A model generated the notes under the pieces. The model saw only the letters and a list, made by a program, of their open reading frames with translations. It was not told where the DNA came from and ran no database searches. Below, one piece after another: positions 1-8,282 of a stretch of DNA of 64,000 nt. The stretch is from assembly GCA_963665555.2 (NCBI GenBank), contig OY762308.1, positions 992,001 to 1,056,000 of the forward strand. The letters run 5' to 3'. The position numbers and the translations under genes are program-made. Each line of letters begins with the position of its first letter. The first letter of the stretch is position 1. This DNA comes from CAXXXW01 sp963665555 (GTDB lineage: Bacteria; Pseudomonadota; Alphaproteobacteria; Thalassobaculales; Thalassobaculaceae).

Positions 1-144
1 GACCCGGCCGACGCGGCGGAGGGGACGATCCGCAAGCTTTTCGCCCGGAGCGTCGGCGAGAACTCGGTCCACGGCTCCGACGCGCCGGAAACGGCGGCCG
101 CGGAAATCGCCCAGTTCTTCGGCGAGGCCGAGATCGTCGGCTGA
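1..144 (+). CDS. ndk: Nucleoside diphosphate kinase, C-terminal fragment (cut by window edge)
   Basis: This is the last 47 residues of an open frame entering from the left edge. It contains the typical Ndk C-terminal signature: an IRK-F segment, then a SVGENSVHGSDAPE stretch and a FF-x5-IV ending. Ndk exchanges phosphate between nucleoside triphosphates and diphosphates in the cytoplasm through a phospho-histidine; that active-site His lies upstream, outside the window. The HGSD stretch contributes to nucleotide binding and is intact. The gene is convergent with the COX IV gene, with a possible shared hairpin between them. The family call is very likely; the N-terminus cannot be judged. Confidence 0.93.
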   Translation, partial: DPADAAEGTIRKLFARSVGENSVHGSDAPETAAAEIAQFFGEAEIVG

Positions 145-170
145 CCGGGGCGGCTGACGGTGGCGGCCGA

Positions 171-203
171 GCGGCGCGGCCCCGGCGGGCGGCCGCGCGC
201 CGC
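171..203. terminator. Imperfect GC hairpin between convergent ndk and COX IV genes
   Basis: The arm at 171-181 pairs with 191-203 if two bases are bulged out, with a loop of about nine bases. It sits between the ndk stop and the stop of the minus-strand gene at 204, where a bidirectional terminator would be expected. There is no T-tract, so it is a weak call. Confidence 0.35.
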
Positions 204-341
204 TCAGACGACCAGCCAGGTCAGCAGCAGCAGCGTGACCACGATCAGGACGATGGAGACCTTGAACAGGGTCATCACCCCGTCGTAGGACGCCTTGTGC
301 TCGCGGTAGTCGGGATCGTCCTTGGTGTGCTCGGCGGCCAT
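204..341 (-). CDS. aa3-type cytochrome c oxidase subunit IV mini-protein
   Basis: A 45-residue protein with an N-terminal hydrophilic part (HTKDDPDYREHKASYDG) and one C-terminal membrane helix (about residues 24-45) rich in V, L and I. This is the shape of the alphaproteobacterial aa3-type COX subunit IV family (bacterial COX4_pro_2 type), a single-helix accessory subunit of the terminal oxidase. The start is the ATG ending at 341. Such genes often stand alone, as here, rather than with the catalytic subunits. The purN stop lies 14 bases upstream on the same strand, so it may be cotranscribed with purM-purN. The call rests on length, topology and the YREH-x3-YDG pattern. Confidence 0.8.
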   Translation of the reverse strand: MAAEHTKDDPDYREHKASYDGVMTLFKVSIVLIVVTLLLLTWLVV

Positions 342-355
342 GGTCCGGCTCTCCG

Positions 356-1052
356 TCAAGATTCGCGACGCCGGCTGTATACGCCGCCGGGCGCCTCGCC
401 GCCAAGCCCCGAATCCCGGCCCGCTCCGGGGCCGGGCGCGCCGCCGTCGCGCGCGGAGCCGTCGCGCGGGTCGATCCGCCCCTCGGCCAGCAGGCGGAGG
501 ACGGCGGGGTAGAGCCGGTGCTCCGCCTCCAGCACGCGCGCCGCCAGCGTGTCCGGCGTGTCGGAGGACAGCACCGGAACCTCCGCCCGGCCCGCGACCG
601 GGCCGGCGTCGAGTTCGGCCGTCACGAAATGGACGCTGCAACCGGAGACGCGAACCCCGGCCTCGATGGCGCGGCGGTGCGTGTCCAGCCCCGGGAAGGC
701 CGGCAGCAGGCTGGGGTGGATGTTCAACATCCGCCCCTCCCAGGCCGCGACGAAGGCGGGGCCGAGGACGCGCATGAAACCGGCGAGGCAGACGAGCCGG
801 CACCCGCGCGCCCGCAAGTTCGCGGTCGATTTCGGCCTCGAAGGCGGCGCGGTCCGCGAACGCGCGGCGATCGACAGTGACCGCCGGCACGCCCGCCGCC
901 TTGGCCCGGGCGAGCGCGCCGGCGCCGGGACGGTCCGAGACGACCAGCGCGATCCCGGCCGGATAGCCCGGATCGGCCGCGGCTTCGAGCAGGGCTTGCA
1001 GGTTGCTGCCCCGGCCGGAGGCCAGCACGCCGACGCGGACCCGCGCGCTCAC
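356..1052 (-). pseudogene. purN: Phosphoribosylglycinamide formyltransferase PurN, apparent one-base frameshift
   Basis: PurN transfers a formyl group from 10-formyl-THF to GAR in purine synthesis. The first part (GVLASGRGSNLQALLEA, then SDRPGAGALARAKAAGVP) reads from a GTG at 1052, overlapping the purM stop as GTGA. The second part (RLVCLAGFMRVL, then MLNIHPSLLPAFPGLDTHR and SVHFVTAELDAGP with the catalytic-loop Asp) reads in a different frame. The join is near 814-820, where removing one of two T residues (816-817, minus strand) gives a continuous EIDRELRARGCRLVCLAGF-like reading. The total span of 697 bases is one more than a multiple of three. Both halves are well conserved, which suggests an assembly or sequencing error or a very recent mutation rather than a decayed gene. 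Corrected length is about 231 residues. Confidence 0.88.
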
Positions 1053-2128
1053 CGCGCCGCGTCCGGGGCGTTGTCGAAGACCGCGGCCGGGCCGCCCGGC
1101 GCGCGCCGCTCCAGCCGGCCGATGCGGAAGACCGTCTCGCCGGCCCCGGCCAGCGCCCCGGCGACCGCCCCGGCCCGGCCCGGCTCCACGGTCAGCGTCA
1201 TGCCGATCCCGCAATTGAACACGCGGAGCATCTCCCGCGCCGCGATCCCGCCGGTCCGGGCGAGCCAGCCGAACACGGGCGGCGCCGGCCAGGACGCGAG
1301 GTCGATCCGCGCCGCGAGGTCCGGCCCGAAGGCGCGGGGCGGGTTCTCGACCAGGCCGCCGCCCGTGATGTGCGCGGCGCCGGTGACGCCGCCCGCCGCC
1401 AGCGCCGCCCGGACCGCGCGCGCGTAGATGCGCGTCGGGCGAAGGAGCGCCTCGCCGAGGCTCGTCCCGTCCTCGAACGGGCAGGGCGCGTCCCAGGACA
1501 GGCCGGAATCCGCGACGACGCGCCGCGCCAGCGAGAACCCGTTGGAATGGAGGCCGGAGGAGGCGAGGCCGAGCACGACGTCGCCTTCCCGGGCGCGGCT
1601 CGCGTCGAGCAGCGCGCCCCGCTCCGCCGCGCCGACGGCGAAGCCCGCGAGGTCGTAGTCGCCGCGCGCGTACAGGCCCGGCATTTCCGCCGTCTCGCCG
1701 CCGAGCAGGGCGCAGCCGGCCTCGCGGCATCCCCGGGCGATCCCCGCGACGACCGCGCGCGCGTCCGCGACCGACAGTTCGCCGGCGGCGTAGTAGTCGA
1801 GGAAGAACAGGGGTTCGGCCCCTTGCGCCGCGAGGTCGTTGACGCACATCGCCACCAGGTCGATCCCGACCGTATCGTGGCGCCCGGTCTCGATGGCGAC
1901 GCGCAGCTTGGTGCCGACCCCGTCGGCCGCGGCGACCAGCACCGGGTCGCGGAAGCCGGCGGCGGCGAGGTCGAAGACGCCGCCGAAGCCGCCGATCGAC
2001 CCGTCGGCCCCCGGCCGCGCCGTGCTCCGCGCCAGCGGCGCGATGGCCTCGACCAGCCGCGCGCCGGCGTCGATGTCCACCCCGGCGTCGCGGTAGGTCG
2101 TCGGCCGGTCCGTTTCCCGCGCGGCGAT
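1049..2128 (-). CDS. purM: Phosphoribosylformylglycinamidine cyclo-ligase (AIR synthetase)
   Basis: PurM closes FGAM to AIR with ATP in purine synthesis. Visible family features are the DGVGTKL segment, the DLVAMCVNDL motif, GAEPLFFLDYYA, LGGETAEMPG, LASSGLHSNGFSL and HITGGGL. The conserved N-terminal stretch TYRDAGVDIDAG lies partly upstream of the only ordinary in-frame start (GTG at 2080). I therefore extend the gene to an ATC at 2128, which sits five bases behind a GGGGAGG-type ribosome site. The product would be 359 residues. It overlaps purN by a GTGA junction and is divergent from the DUF2066 gene. If the ATC is not used, the GTG at 2080 gives 343 residues but loses conserved sequence. 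Confidence 0.93.
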   Translation of the reverse strand: MAARETDRPTTYRDAGVDIDAGARLVEAIAPLARSTARPGADGSIGGFGGVFDLAAAGFRDPVLVAAADGVGTKLRVAIETGRHDTVGIDLVAMCVNDLAAQGAEPLFFLDYYAAGELSVADARAVVAGIARGCREAGCALLGGETAEMPGLYARGDYDLAGFAVGAAERGALLDASRAREGDVVLGLASSGLHSNGFSLARRVVADSGLSWDAPCPFEDGTSLGEALLRPTRIYARAVRAALAAGGVTGAAHITGGGLVENPPRAFGPDLAARIDLASWPAPPVFGWLARTGGIAAREMLRVFNCGIGMTLTVEPGRAGAVAGALAGAGETVFRIGRLERRAPGGPAAVFDNAPDAAR

Positions 2129-2223
2129 GGCGCCCTCCCCGGCGATGGGCTAGATTGGCGCGCCGCGAGGCCGAGTTCGCGCCGCGCGCCGGTATATGGC
2201 TCGGGGGCGCCGCGGGGAGCAAG

Positions 2224-3459
2224 ATGGTTTTCGCCAGGGCGAGGATGCGGGGCCGGACGGGCGCGGGCCGTGTCGCCTCCGCGCGGCGTTTCGCGGCCGC
2301 GCTGGCGGCGGCGATCGTCGCGCTGTCGCCGGCGGCGCCGGGCGCGCTGTCGCCGGAGGAGGTCTTCACGATCGCGCCGGTTTCGGTGGACGTGACCGCC
2401 GCCTCGGCGCTGGCGGCGCGCGAGACGGCGCTGGCGCGCGGGCAGGCCGAGGCGTGGCGCCGCCTGCTCGACCGCCTCACACTGCCGGGCGACGCGGCGT
2501 CGCTGGCCGGGTACGGCGCGGACCGGGTGGCGGCGCTGCTGGAAGGCTACGAAATCCTGCGCGAGCGGGCCTCCGACGTGCGCTATCTCGCCGAGCTGTC
2601 CTTCGGTTTCGATCCCGGCGCGGTGCGCGGCCTGCTCTCCCGCGAGGGAATCGCCTTCGCCGAGACGCCGAGCCGGCCGCTCCTGGTCGTGCCCGTGTTC
2701 TCGCGCGACGGGGCGGACCTCCTGTGGGAGGACGCCAACCCGTGGCTGGAGGCGTGGCGCGACCGGCCGCCGGACGACGGGCTGGCGCCGGTCGTGGCGC
2801 CGCACGGGGACCTGGCGGACATGCGCGACCTCTCGACTGCCCAGGCGCTCGCCGGCGACGCGGCGCGGCTGGGCGCGCTCGCGGCCCGGTACGGGGCCGG
2901 GGAGGCGGCGGTCGCCCGCGCGGTCTGGCGGGCGGGAACGCCGGGCCGGCCGCCGGCGCTGGAGATCGCGATCCTCCGTCCCGGCGAAAGCGCCGACGGG
3001 AGCGTCGCGCTCGAAACGGCCCTCGCGGCGGGGAGCGATCCGGCCGGCGCGCTGGCGGAAGGGGCGGCGCGCGCCGCCGCGGCCCTCGCCGGGGCCTGGA
3101 AGCGCGCCAACCTCGCCCGTCCCGGCGCGGACAGCCGGCTGTCCGTCGTCGTTCCCATCGACGGGTTCGGGCGCTGGCTCTCGATCCGCGAGCGGCTGGC
3201 GGGGATCGGCATCCTGCGCCGGGTCGAACCCCGGCGGCTGTCGCGGCGCGAGGCCGCGCTCGAACTCTGGGTCCAGGGCGGCGCGGACCAGTTGCGCAAC
3301 GCGCTGCGCCAGCGCGGCCTCGTCCTGCGCGAGGGGGCCGAGGGGCTCGTCCTCGCCGACGCGGACCAGGCGGTCCCGCCCCGCTACTTCCCGTCGGAGG
3401 AAGAGGAGGAGGCGCCGCCGCCATCGCCGGCCGGCCCGTCCTCGGGGAGCGGCGCGTGA
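2224..3459 (+). CDS. DUF2066 domain-containing exported protein
   Basis: A 411-residue protein with a basic, hydrophobic N-terminus (RRFAAALAAAIVALSPAAPGA) that looks like a signal peptide. The body matches the DUF2066 family by features such as RGQAEAWRRLLDRLT near the start and a C-terminal QLRNALRQRGLVL segment. The function of DUF2066 is not known. In alphaproteobacteria it is commonly found between purM and a PerM/AI-2E transporter and DnaA-like gene, exactly the order here. The start ATG at 2224 is chosen because GGGGAGC precedes it; a TTG at 2155 in the same frame has no comparable site. The C-terminus is acidic (EEEEEA) and proline-rich. The stop overlaps the next start (GTGA). Confidence 0.8.
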   Translation: MVFARARMRGRTGAGRVASARRFAAALAAAIVALSPAAPGALSPEEVFTIAPVSVDVTAASALAARETALARGQAEAWRRLLDRLTLPGDAASLAGYGADRVAALLEGYEILRERASDVRYLAELSFGFDPGAVRGLLSREGIAFAETPSRPLLVVPVFSRDGADLLWEDANPWLEAWRDRPPDDGLAPVVAPHGDLADMRDLSTAQALAGDAARLGALAARYGAGEAAVARAVWRAGTPGRPPALEIAILRPGESADGSVALETALAAGSDPAGALAEGAARAAAALAGAWKRANLARPGADSRLSVVVPIDGFGRWLSIRERLAGIGILRRVEPRRLSRREAALELWVQGGADQLRNALRQRGLVLREGAEGLVLADADQAVPPRYFPSEEEEEAPPPSPAGPSSGSGA

Positions 3460-4562
3460 CCCGGCGCGAGCGGCGGCTGTTCTGGCTCGCGCTGCTGGCG
3501 GCGGGCCTGGCGGCGCTTTACGCGCTGAGCGAGGTGCTGCTGCCCTTCGTGGCCGGCATGGCCATCGCCTACTTCCTCGACCCGCTGGTGGACCGGCTGG
3601 AGCGGGCCGGCTTCGGCCGCGCGCTCGGAACGACAGTGGTGTTGCTGTCCTTCCTGGTGGTCTCCGTCGGCTTCGTGCTGCTGCTGGTCCCGGCGCTGAA
3701 CGCGCAGCTGCTGCGCCTGATCGAGGCCCTGCCGGCGGTGCTGGCGCGGATCGAGCCGCTGGTCCGCCCGGCGCTGGAGGCGATCGGCGACAGCGCGGGC
3801 GGCGGCGCGCTGGAGAGCCTGCCCGCGATGGCGGGCGGGGCGCTGAAATGGCTCGCCAACCTCGCCGGCCGGGTGGTGAGCGGCGGGGTCGCCTTCGCCA
3901 ACCTGCTCTCGCTGGCGTTGATCACGCCGATCGTCGCCTTCTACCTGTTGCGCGACTGGGACATCGTCGTGGCGACGATCGACGGCTGGCTGCCCAGGGC
4001 GCAGCGCGACACGATCCGCGAGCAGGCCCGGGCCGTGGACCGCTCGCTCGCCGCCTTCGTGCGCGGGCAGGGCAGCGTCTGCCTCGCGCTCGCCGCCTAT
4101 TACGCCGTCGCGCTCAGCGCCGCCGGCCTCGATTTCGGCCTGGCGATCGGGCTGTTCGCCGGGATGATCTCCTTCGTGCCCTTCGTCGGCGCGGTGCTGG
4201 GCGGGCTGTTGAGCGTGGGCCTCGCGGCGGTGCAATTCGCCGCCTGGCCGCCGGTCGCGGTCGTGGCCGCGATCTTCGTCGTCGGCCAGGTCGCGGAGGG
4301 CTATGTGCTGACGCCGAAGCTGGTGGGGGACGCGGTGGGCCTGCACCCGGTGTGGGTGATCTTCGCCCTGCTGGCCGGCGGCGCGCTGTTCGGTTTCGTC
4401 GGCGTGCTGCTGGCCCTGCCGGCCGCGGCCGCGATCGGCGTGCTCGGCCGGTTCGCGCTGTCGCGCTACCTCGCCAGCCCGCTCCACCTCCACGGCATTC
4501 CGCCGCCCGACGACCGGCCGCCCGAAACGGAGGAAAACGGCGACGGGGAGCGGGAGCGGTGA
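3456..4562 (+). CDS. AI-2E family / PerM-type membrane transporter
   Basis: A 368-residue integral membrane protein starting at a GTG that overlaps the DUF2066 stop. It shows the family pattern: two or three N-terminal helices (ALLAAGLAALYALSEVLLPF, then VVLLSFLVVSVGFVLLLV), a soluble middle part, then helices from about residue 145 onward, with the PxxxxYLLRDWD-like segment and a GYVLTPKLVGDAVGLHPVWV motif near the C-terminus. Members are diverse: AI-2 exporters, PerM permeases and Na+/H+ antiporters are all reported. The substrate cannot be read from sequence. It lies in a coupled trio with DUF2066 upstream and HdaA downstream. Confidence 0.85.
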   Translation: MTRRERRLFWLALLAAGLAALYALSEVLLPFVAGMAIAYFLDPLVDRLERAGFGRALGTTVVLLSFLVVSVGFVLLLVPALNAQLLRLIEALPAVLARIEPLVRPALEAIGDSAGGGALESLPAMAGGALKWLANLAGRVVSGGVAFANLLSLALITPIVAFYLLRDWDIVVATIDGWLPRAQRDTIREQARAVDRSLAAFVRGQGSVCLALAAYYAVALSAAGLDFGLAIGLFAGMISFVPFVGAVLGGLLSVGLAAVQFAAWPPVAVVAAIFVVGQVAEGYVLTPKLVGDAVGLHPVWVIFALLAGGALFGFVGVLLALPAAAAIGVLGRFALSRYLASPLHLHGIPPPDDRPPETEENGDGERER

Positions 4563-5254
4563 CGGCCGCCGGCGCGCAAACGGTGCTCGGCCTCGGCCAT
4601 CGCGTGGCCCGGCGGCGCGAGGATTTCGTCGTCTCGCGCTGCAACGAGGCCGCCGCCGCCTGGATCGACCGCTGGCCGGACTGGCCGGCGGCGGCGCGCG
4701 GCCTGTGGCTCCACGGGCCGGCCGGCTCCGGCAAGTCGCATTTGGGCGCGGCCTGGGCCGGGCGGGCCGGCGCCGCGCGGATCGACGCGCCCCTCGCGGA
4801 GGGAACGGACCCGCGCGCCCGGCTCGGCGGCCGGCGCCACGCGCTGCTCGACGGTTTCGACGCGCGCTGGCCGGGCGGCCCGGTCCTGGCGCTGTACGAG
4901 GCGGTCGCGGAGCGGGGCGGGAGCGTGCTCGTGGCGAGCCGGGAGGCGCCGGCGCGCCTCGCGCTCCGCCCGCCGGACCTGGCCTCCCGTCTCGCGGCCC
5001 TGCCCGTCGCCGCGCTCGGCCAGCCGGACGAGGCGCTGCTCGCCGGCGCGATGGCGAAGATGCTCCGCGACCGGCAGATCCACGCCGGCCGCGACGCGCT
5101 CGAATACCTGGCCAACCGGATGGAGCGGTCCTTCGCGGCCGCGGCCCGGACGGTCGCCCTGCTGGACGAGGCTTCGCTGGCGGAGCGGCGTCCGGTCACA
5201 TTGCCGCTGGCCCGCGCGGTGCTACAACGGGCCGGCGGCGCGACTCGCGAGTGA
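4559..5254 (+). CDS. hdaA: HdaA-like DnaA-family ATPase (regulatory inactivation of DnaA)
   Basis: A 231-residue AAA+ protein resembling the DnaA ATPase domain but without the DNA-binding domain IV. The Walker A motif is GPAGSGKSH at about residue 55. A degenerate Walker B (ALLDGFDA) follows at about 98-105, and the AAA lid carries DRQIHAGRDALEYLANRMERSF near the C-terminus, as in Hda. Hda works with the sliding clamp to promote ATP hydrolysis by DnaA after initiation. I do not see a confident clamp-binding motif; the N-terminal QTVLGLG may be it. The GTG start overlaps the transporter stop, so it is translationally coupled. The full-length DnaA alternative is ruled out by size. Confidence 0.83.
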   Translation: MTAAGAQTVLGLGHRVARRREDFVVSRCNEAAAAWIDRWPDWPAAARGLWLHGPAGSGKSHLGAAWAGRAGAARIDAPLAEGTDPRARLGGRRHALLDGFDARWPGGPVLALYEAVAERGGSVLVASREAPARLALRPPDLASRLAALPVAALGQPDEALLAGAMAKMLRDRQIHAGRDALEYLANRMERSFAAAARTVALLDEASLAERRPVTLPLARAVLQRAGGATRE

Positions 5255-5265
5255 GGAGGAAGGAC

Positions 5266-6045
5266 ATGGATCTGGGAATTGCCGGCCGGACGGCGCTGGT
5301 CTGCGCGGCGAGCAAGGGGCTGGGGCGCGGCTGCGCCGACGCGCTGGCCGAGGCGGGGGTCGCGGTGACGATCTGCTCCCGCACCGAGGCCGACATCCGC
5401 CGGACGGCGGAGGAGATCGGCGCGGCGCGCGGGACGACCGTGAAATGGGTCGCCTGCGACATTACGACGGAGGAGGGGCGGCGCGCGGCCCTCGATGCGG
5501 CGGGCGACATCGACATCCTGGTGAACAACGCCGGCGGCCCGCCGCCCGGCGACTTCCGCGACTGGGGCCGGGACGACTGGATCGCCGCGCTGGACGCCAA
5601 CATGCTCACCGGCATCGAACTGATCAAGGCGACGGTGGACGGCATGATCGCGCGCGGCTTCGGGCGGATCGTCAACATCACCTCCGGCGCCGTGAAGTCG
5701 CCCATCGCCATCCTCGGCCTGTCGAACGGCGCGCGGACCGGGCTGACCGGGTTCTGCGCCGGCATCGCCCGCGAGACCGTGCGCCACGGCGTGACGATCA
5801 ACGGCCTGCTGCCCGGCCCCTTCGACACCGACCGGCTGCGCGGCAACATCGAGGTCCGGGCGCGCGCGGCCGGCCTCGGCTACGACGAGATGTACGAGAA
5901 GGCGGCGGCGGAGAACCCGGCCGGCCGGTTCGGCACGGCGGACGAGTTCGGCAAGGCCTGCGCCTTCCTGTGCAGCGCCCACGCCGGCTTCATCAACGGC
6001 CAGAACCTGCTGATGGACGGCGGCGCGTTCCGGAGCTCGCTGTAG
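5266..6045 (+). CDS. SDR family oxidoreductase with altered catalytic Tyr and Lys
   Basis: A 259-residue Rossmann-fold SDR. Cofactor-site features are the AASKGLGRG glycine motif (residues 14-22), CSRTEADI, a DIT segment and NNAGG (about 86-90). The catalytic Ser is S140. At the expected Tyr position (13 residues on) there is S153 and at the Lys position R157 (LSNGARTG), so the usual YxxxK is absent. This variant occurs in a recognised group of SDRs often annotated as FabG-like, whose chemistry is less certain. The C-terminus (INGQNLLMDGGAF) is typical. The start ATG is preceded by GAGGAAGGA. Substrate unknown. Confidence 0.88.
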   Translation: MDLGIAGRTALVCAASKGLGRGCADALAEAGVAVTICSRTEADIRRTAEEIGAARGTTVKWVACDITTEEGRRAALDAAGDIDILVNNAGGPPPGDFRDWGRDDWIAALDANMLTGIELIKATVDGMIARGFGRIVNITSGAVKSPIAILGLSNGARTGLTGFCAGIARETVRHGVTINGLLPGPFDTDRLRGNIEVRARAAGLGYDEMYEKAAAENPAGRFGTADEFGKACAFLCSAHAGFINGQNLLMDGGAFRSSL

Positions 6046-6124
6046 GCCGGCGGCGGGCGCGTTCGCCCCCGGCGTGCTAGACTGCGCGCCGGAGCGGGGA
6101 AGGGGGGCCGTTCGGAGGTCGCGC

Positions 6125-8266
6125 ATGAGCATCGCGGAAGCCATCGCGCCCGGCGACGGCGTCGCCGACTCGCCGGAGCGGTTCATCAACCGGGAACTGT
6201 CCTGGCTCGCCTTCAACGCGCGGGTGCTGGAGGAGGCGCGCAACCCCCGGCACCCGCTGCTGGAGCGGCTGCGCTTCCTGTCGATCTCCAGCGCCAACCT
6301 GGACGAGTTCTACATGGTCCGCGTCGCCGGGCTGAAGGGCATGGTGACGGCCGGCGTCGCCACCGCCAGCCCGGAGGGCCTCACGCCGTCGCGCCAGCTC
6401 GCGGAAATCTCGCGCGAGGTGGGCCGGCTCGTCGCCGTGCAGCAGGAGTGCCTGCGCGACCTCCGGGGCGAGTTGCGCGGGGCCGGCTTCCACCTGGTGG
6501 ACTACCCCGAACTGTCCGGGGACGACCGGGCCTGGCTCGGCGCGTACTTCCTGGAGCGGATTTTCCCGGTGCTGACGCCGCTGGCCGTCGATCCGGCCCA
6601 TCCCTTCCCGTTCTTCCCGAACCGGAGCGCGTGCCTGGCGCTGCGGCTGCTGCGCCCGTCCGACGGGCGCGACATGGAGGCGCTGCTGCCGCTGCCCGCG
6701 CAGGTGGGGCGTTTCGTGCGCCTGCCCGGCGCCGAAATCCGCTTCATCGCGCTCGAACGGATCGTCCTGGAGCATGTCGAGACGGTGTTCCCGAACTTCA
6801 GCGTCGCCGGCCGGGGCAATTTCCGCGTGCTGCGCGACAGCGAGATGGAGATCGACGAGGAGGCCGAGGACCTGGTGATGTCGTTCGAGTCGGCGCTCAG
6901 GCGCCGGCGCCGCGGCAACGTCATCCGGCTCGCGGTCGATTCCTCGATGCCGGAGGATTTGCGGGCCTTCGTGACGAACGGCCTCGGCTGCTCGGCGGAG
7001 GATGTGTTCTCGCTCGACGAGATGGTCGGGCTGGCCGACCTCGCGCAGCTGATCGTGGACGAGCGCCCGGACCTGCTGTGGCCGCCCTTCAACGCGCGCT
7101 TCCCCGAACGCATCCGCGATTTCGGCGGCGATTGCCTGGCGGCGATCCGGGCCAAGGACATCGTGGTCCACCACCCCTACGAGAGCTTCGACGTGGTGGT
7201 GCAGTTCCTGCTCCAGGCGGCCCGCGACCCCGCGGTGATCGCCATCAAGCAGACGCTGTACCGGACCAGCGAGGACTCGCCCATCGTCAAGGCGCTGATC
7301 GAGGCGGCGGAGTCCGGCAAGTCGGTCACCGCGATGGTCGAACTGAAGGCCCGCTTCGACGAGGAGGCGAACATCCGCCTGGCGCGCGACCTCGAACGCG
7401 CCGGCGTGCAGGTGGTGTACGGCTTCGTCGACCTGAAGACGCACGCGAAAATGTCGCTCGTGGTCCGGCGCGAGGGCGGGGGCCTGCGCAACTACGCCCA
7501 TTTCGGCACCGGCAACTACCACCCGATCACGGCGAAGGTTTACACGGACCTGTCCTTCTTCACCTGCGACCCGGCGATGTGCCGCGACGCCGCGCGCGCC
7601 TTCAACTACATGACCGGCTACGCGACGCCGGAGAAGATGGAGAAGATCGCGCTCTCGCCGGTCTCGCTGCGCGCCGCCATCGTCGACCTGGTGCGCGCCG
7701 AGATGGCCTTCGCGCGCAAGGGCCGCCCGGCCGCGATCTGGGCCAAGATGAACTCCCTGGTCGATCCCGAACTGATCGACCTGCTGTACGAGGCTTCGGG
7801 GGCCGGCGTGCGCATCGACCTGGTGGTGCGCGGCATCTGCTGCCTCAGGCCGGGCGCGCCGGGCCTGTCGGAGAACATCCGGGTCCGCAGCATCGTCGGC
7901 CGTTTCCTCGAACATTCGCGCATCTTCTGTTTCGGCAACGGCCGCCCGCTGCCCTCGGACCGGGCCCGGGTGTTCATCTCCTCGGCCGACTGGATGCCGC
8001 GCAACCTCGACCGCCGGCTGGAGCATTTCGTGCCGGTCGAGAACGCGACGGTCCACCGCCAGGTGCTGGTCGAGATCATGGGCGCGAACCTGAAGGACAC
8101 GGCCAACGCCTGGACGCTCGGCCCGGACGGGCGGTTCGCGCGGATCGAGGGCGCGGCGGCCGACTTTTCGGCCCACACCTATTTCATGACCAATCCCAGC
8201 CTCTCCGGCCGCGGTAGCGGCTCGCGCGGCCGCCGGCGGCGCCCGGCCGTCGCGGTCGGCCGGTGA
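6125..8266 (+). CDS. ppk: Polyphosphate kinase 1
   Basis: A 713-residue PPK1 that reversibly builds polyphosphate from ATP at the membrane or cytoplasm. It begins with the family's FINRELSWLAFNARVLEEA segment and SSANLDEFYMVRVAGL. The phosphorylated histidine is in DLKTHAK (H440), and the second conserved histidine is in FLEHSRIF (H597). The substrate-binding segment YAHFGTGNYHP and the DWMPRNLDRR motif are present. Length and domain order are normal. The ATG start lies seven bases after GGAGG. The exopolyphosphatase gene follows 16 bases downstream, so the two antagonistic enzymes are cotranscribed. The Arg-rich C-terminal tail is ordinary for a high-GC genome. Confidence 0.97.
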   Translation: MSIAEAIAPGDGVADSPERFINRELSWLAFNARVLEEARNPRHPLLERLRFLSISSANLDEFYMVRVAGLKGMVTAGVATASPEGLTPSRQLAEISREVGRLVAVQQECLRDLRGELRGAGFHLVDYPELSGDDRAWLGAYFLERIFPVLTPLAVDPAHPFPFFPNRSACLALRLLRPSDGRDMEALLPLPAQVGRFVRLPGAEIRFIALERIVLEHVETVFPNFSVAGRGNFRVLRDSEMEIDEEAEDLVMSFESALRRRRRGNVIRLAVDSSMPEDLRAFVTNGLGCSAEDVFSLDEMVGLADLAQLIVDERPDLLWPPFNARFPERIRDFGGDCLAAIRAKDIVVHHPYESFDVVVQFLLQAARDPAVIAIKQTLYRTSEDSPIVKALIEAAESGKSVTAMVELKARFDEEANIRLARDLERAGVQVVYGFVDLKTHAKMSLVVRREGGGLRNYAHFGTGNYHPITAKVYTDLSFFTCDPAMCRDAARAFNYMTGYATPEKMEKIALSPVSLRAAIVDLVRAEMAFARKGRPAAIWAKMNSLVDPELIDLLYEASGAGVRIDLVVRGICCLRPGAPGLSENIRVRSIVGRFLEHSRIFCFGNGRPLPSDRARVFISSADWMPRNLDRRLEHFVPVENATVHRQVLVEIMGANLKDTANAWTLGPDGRFARIEGAAADFSAHTYFMTNPSLSGRGSGSRGRRRRPAVAVGR

Positions 8267-8282
8267 CCGGGAGCGCCGCGCC

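Noticed and set aside
814..820. Programmed frameshifting in purN
   Set aside because: There is no slippery heptamer, stop codon or stimulator typical of programmed sites, and PurN is not known to use one. A one-base error or mutation is simpler.
4559..5254. dnaA replication initiator
   Set aside because: Too short at 231 residues and without DNA-binding domain IV; context and size fit HdaA. No DnaA-box cluster or origin was seen nearby.
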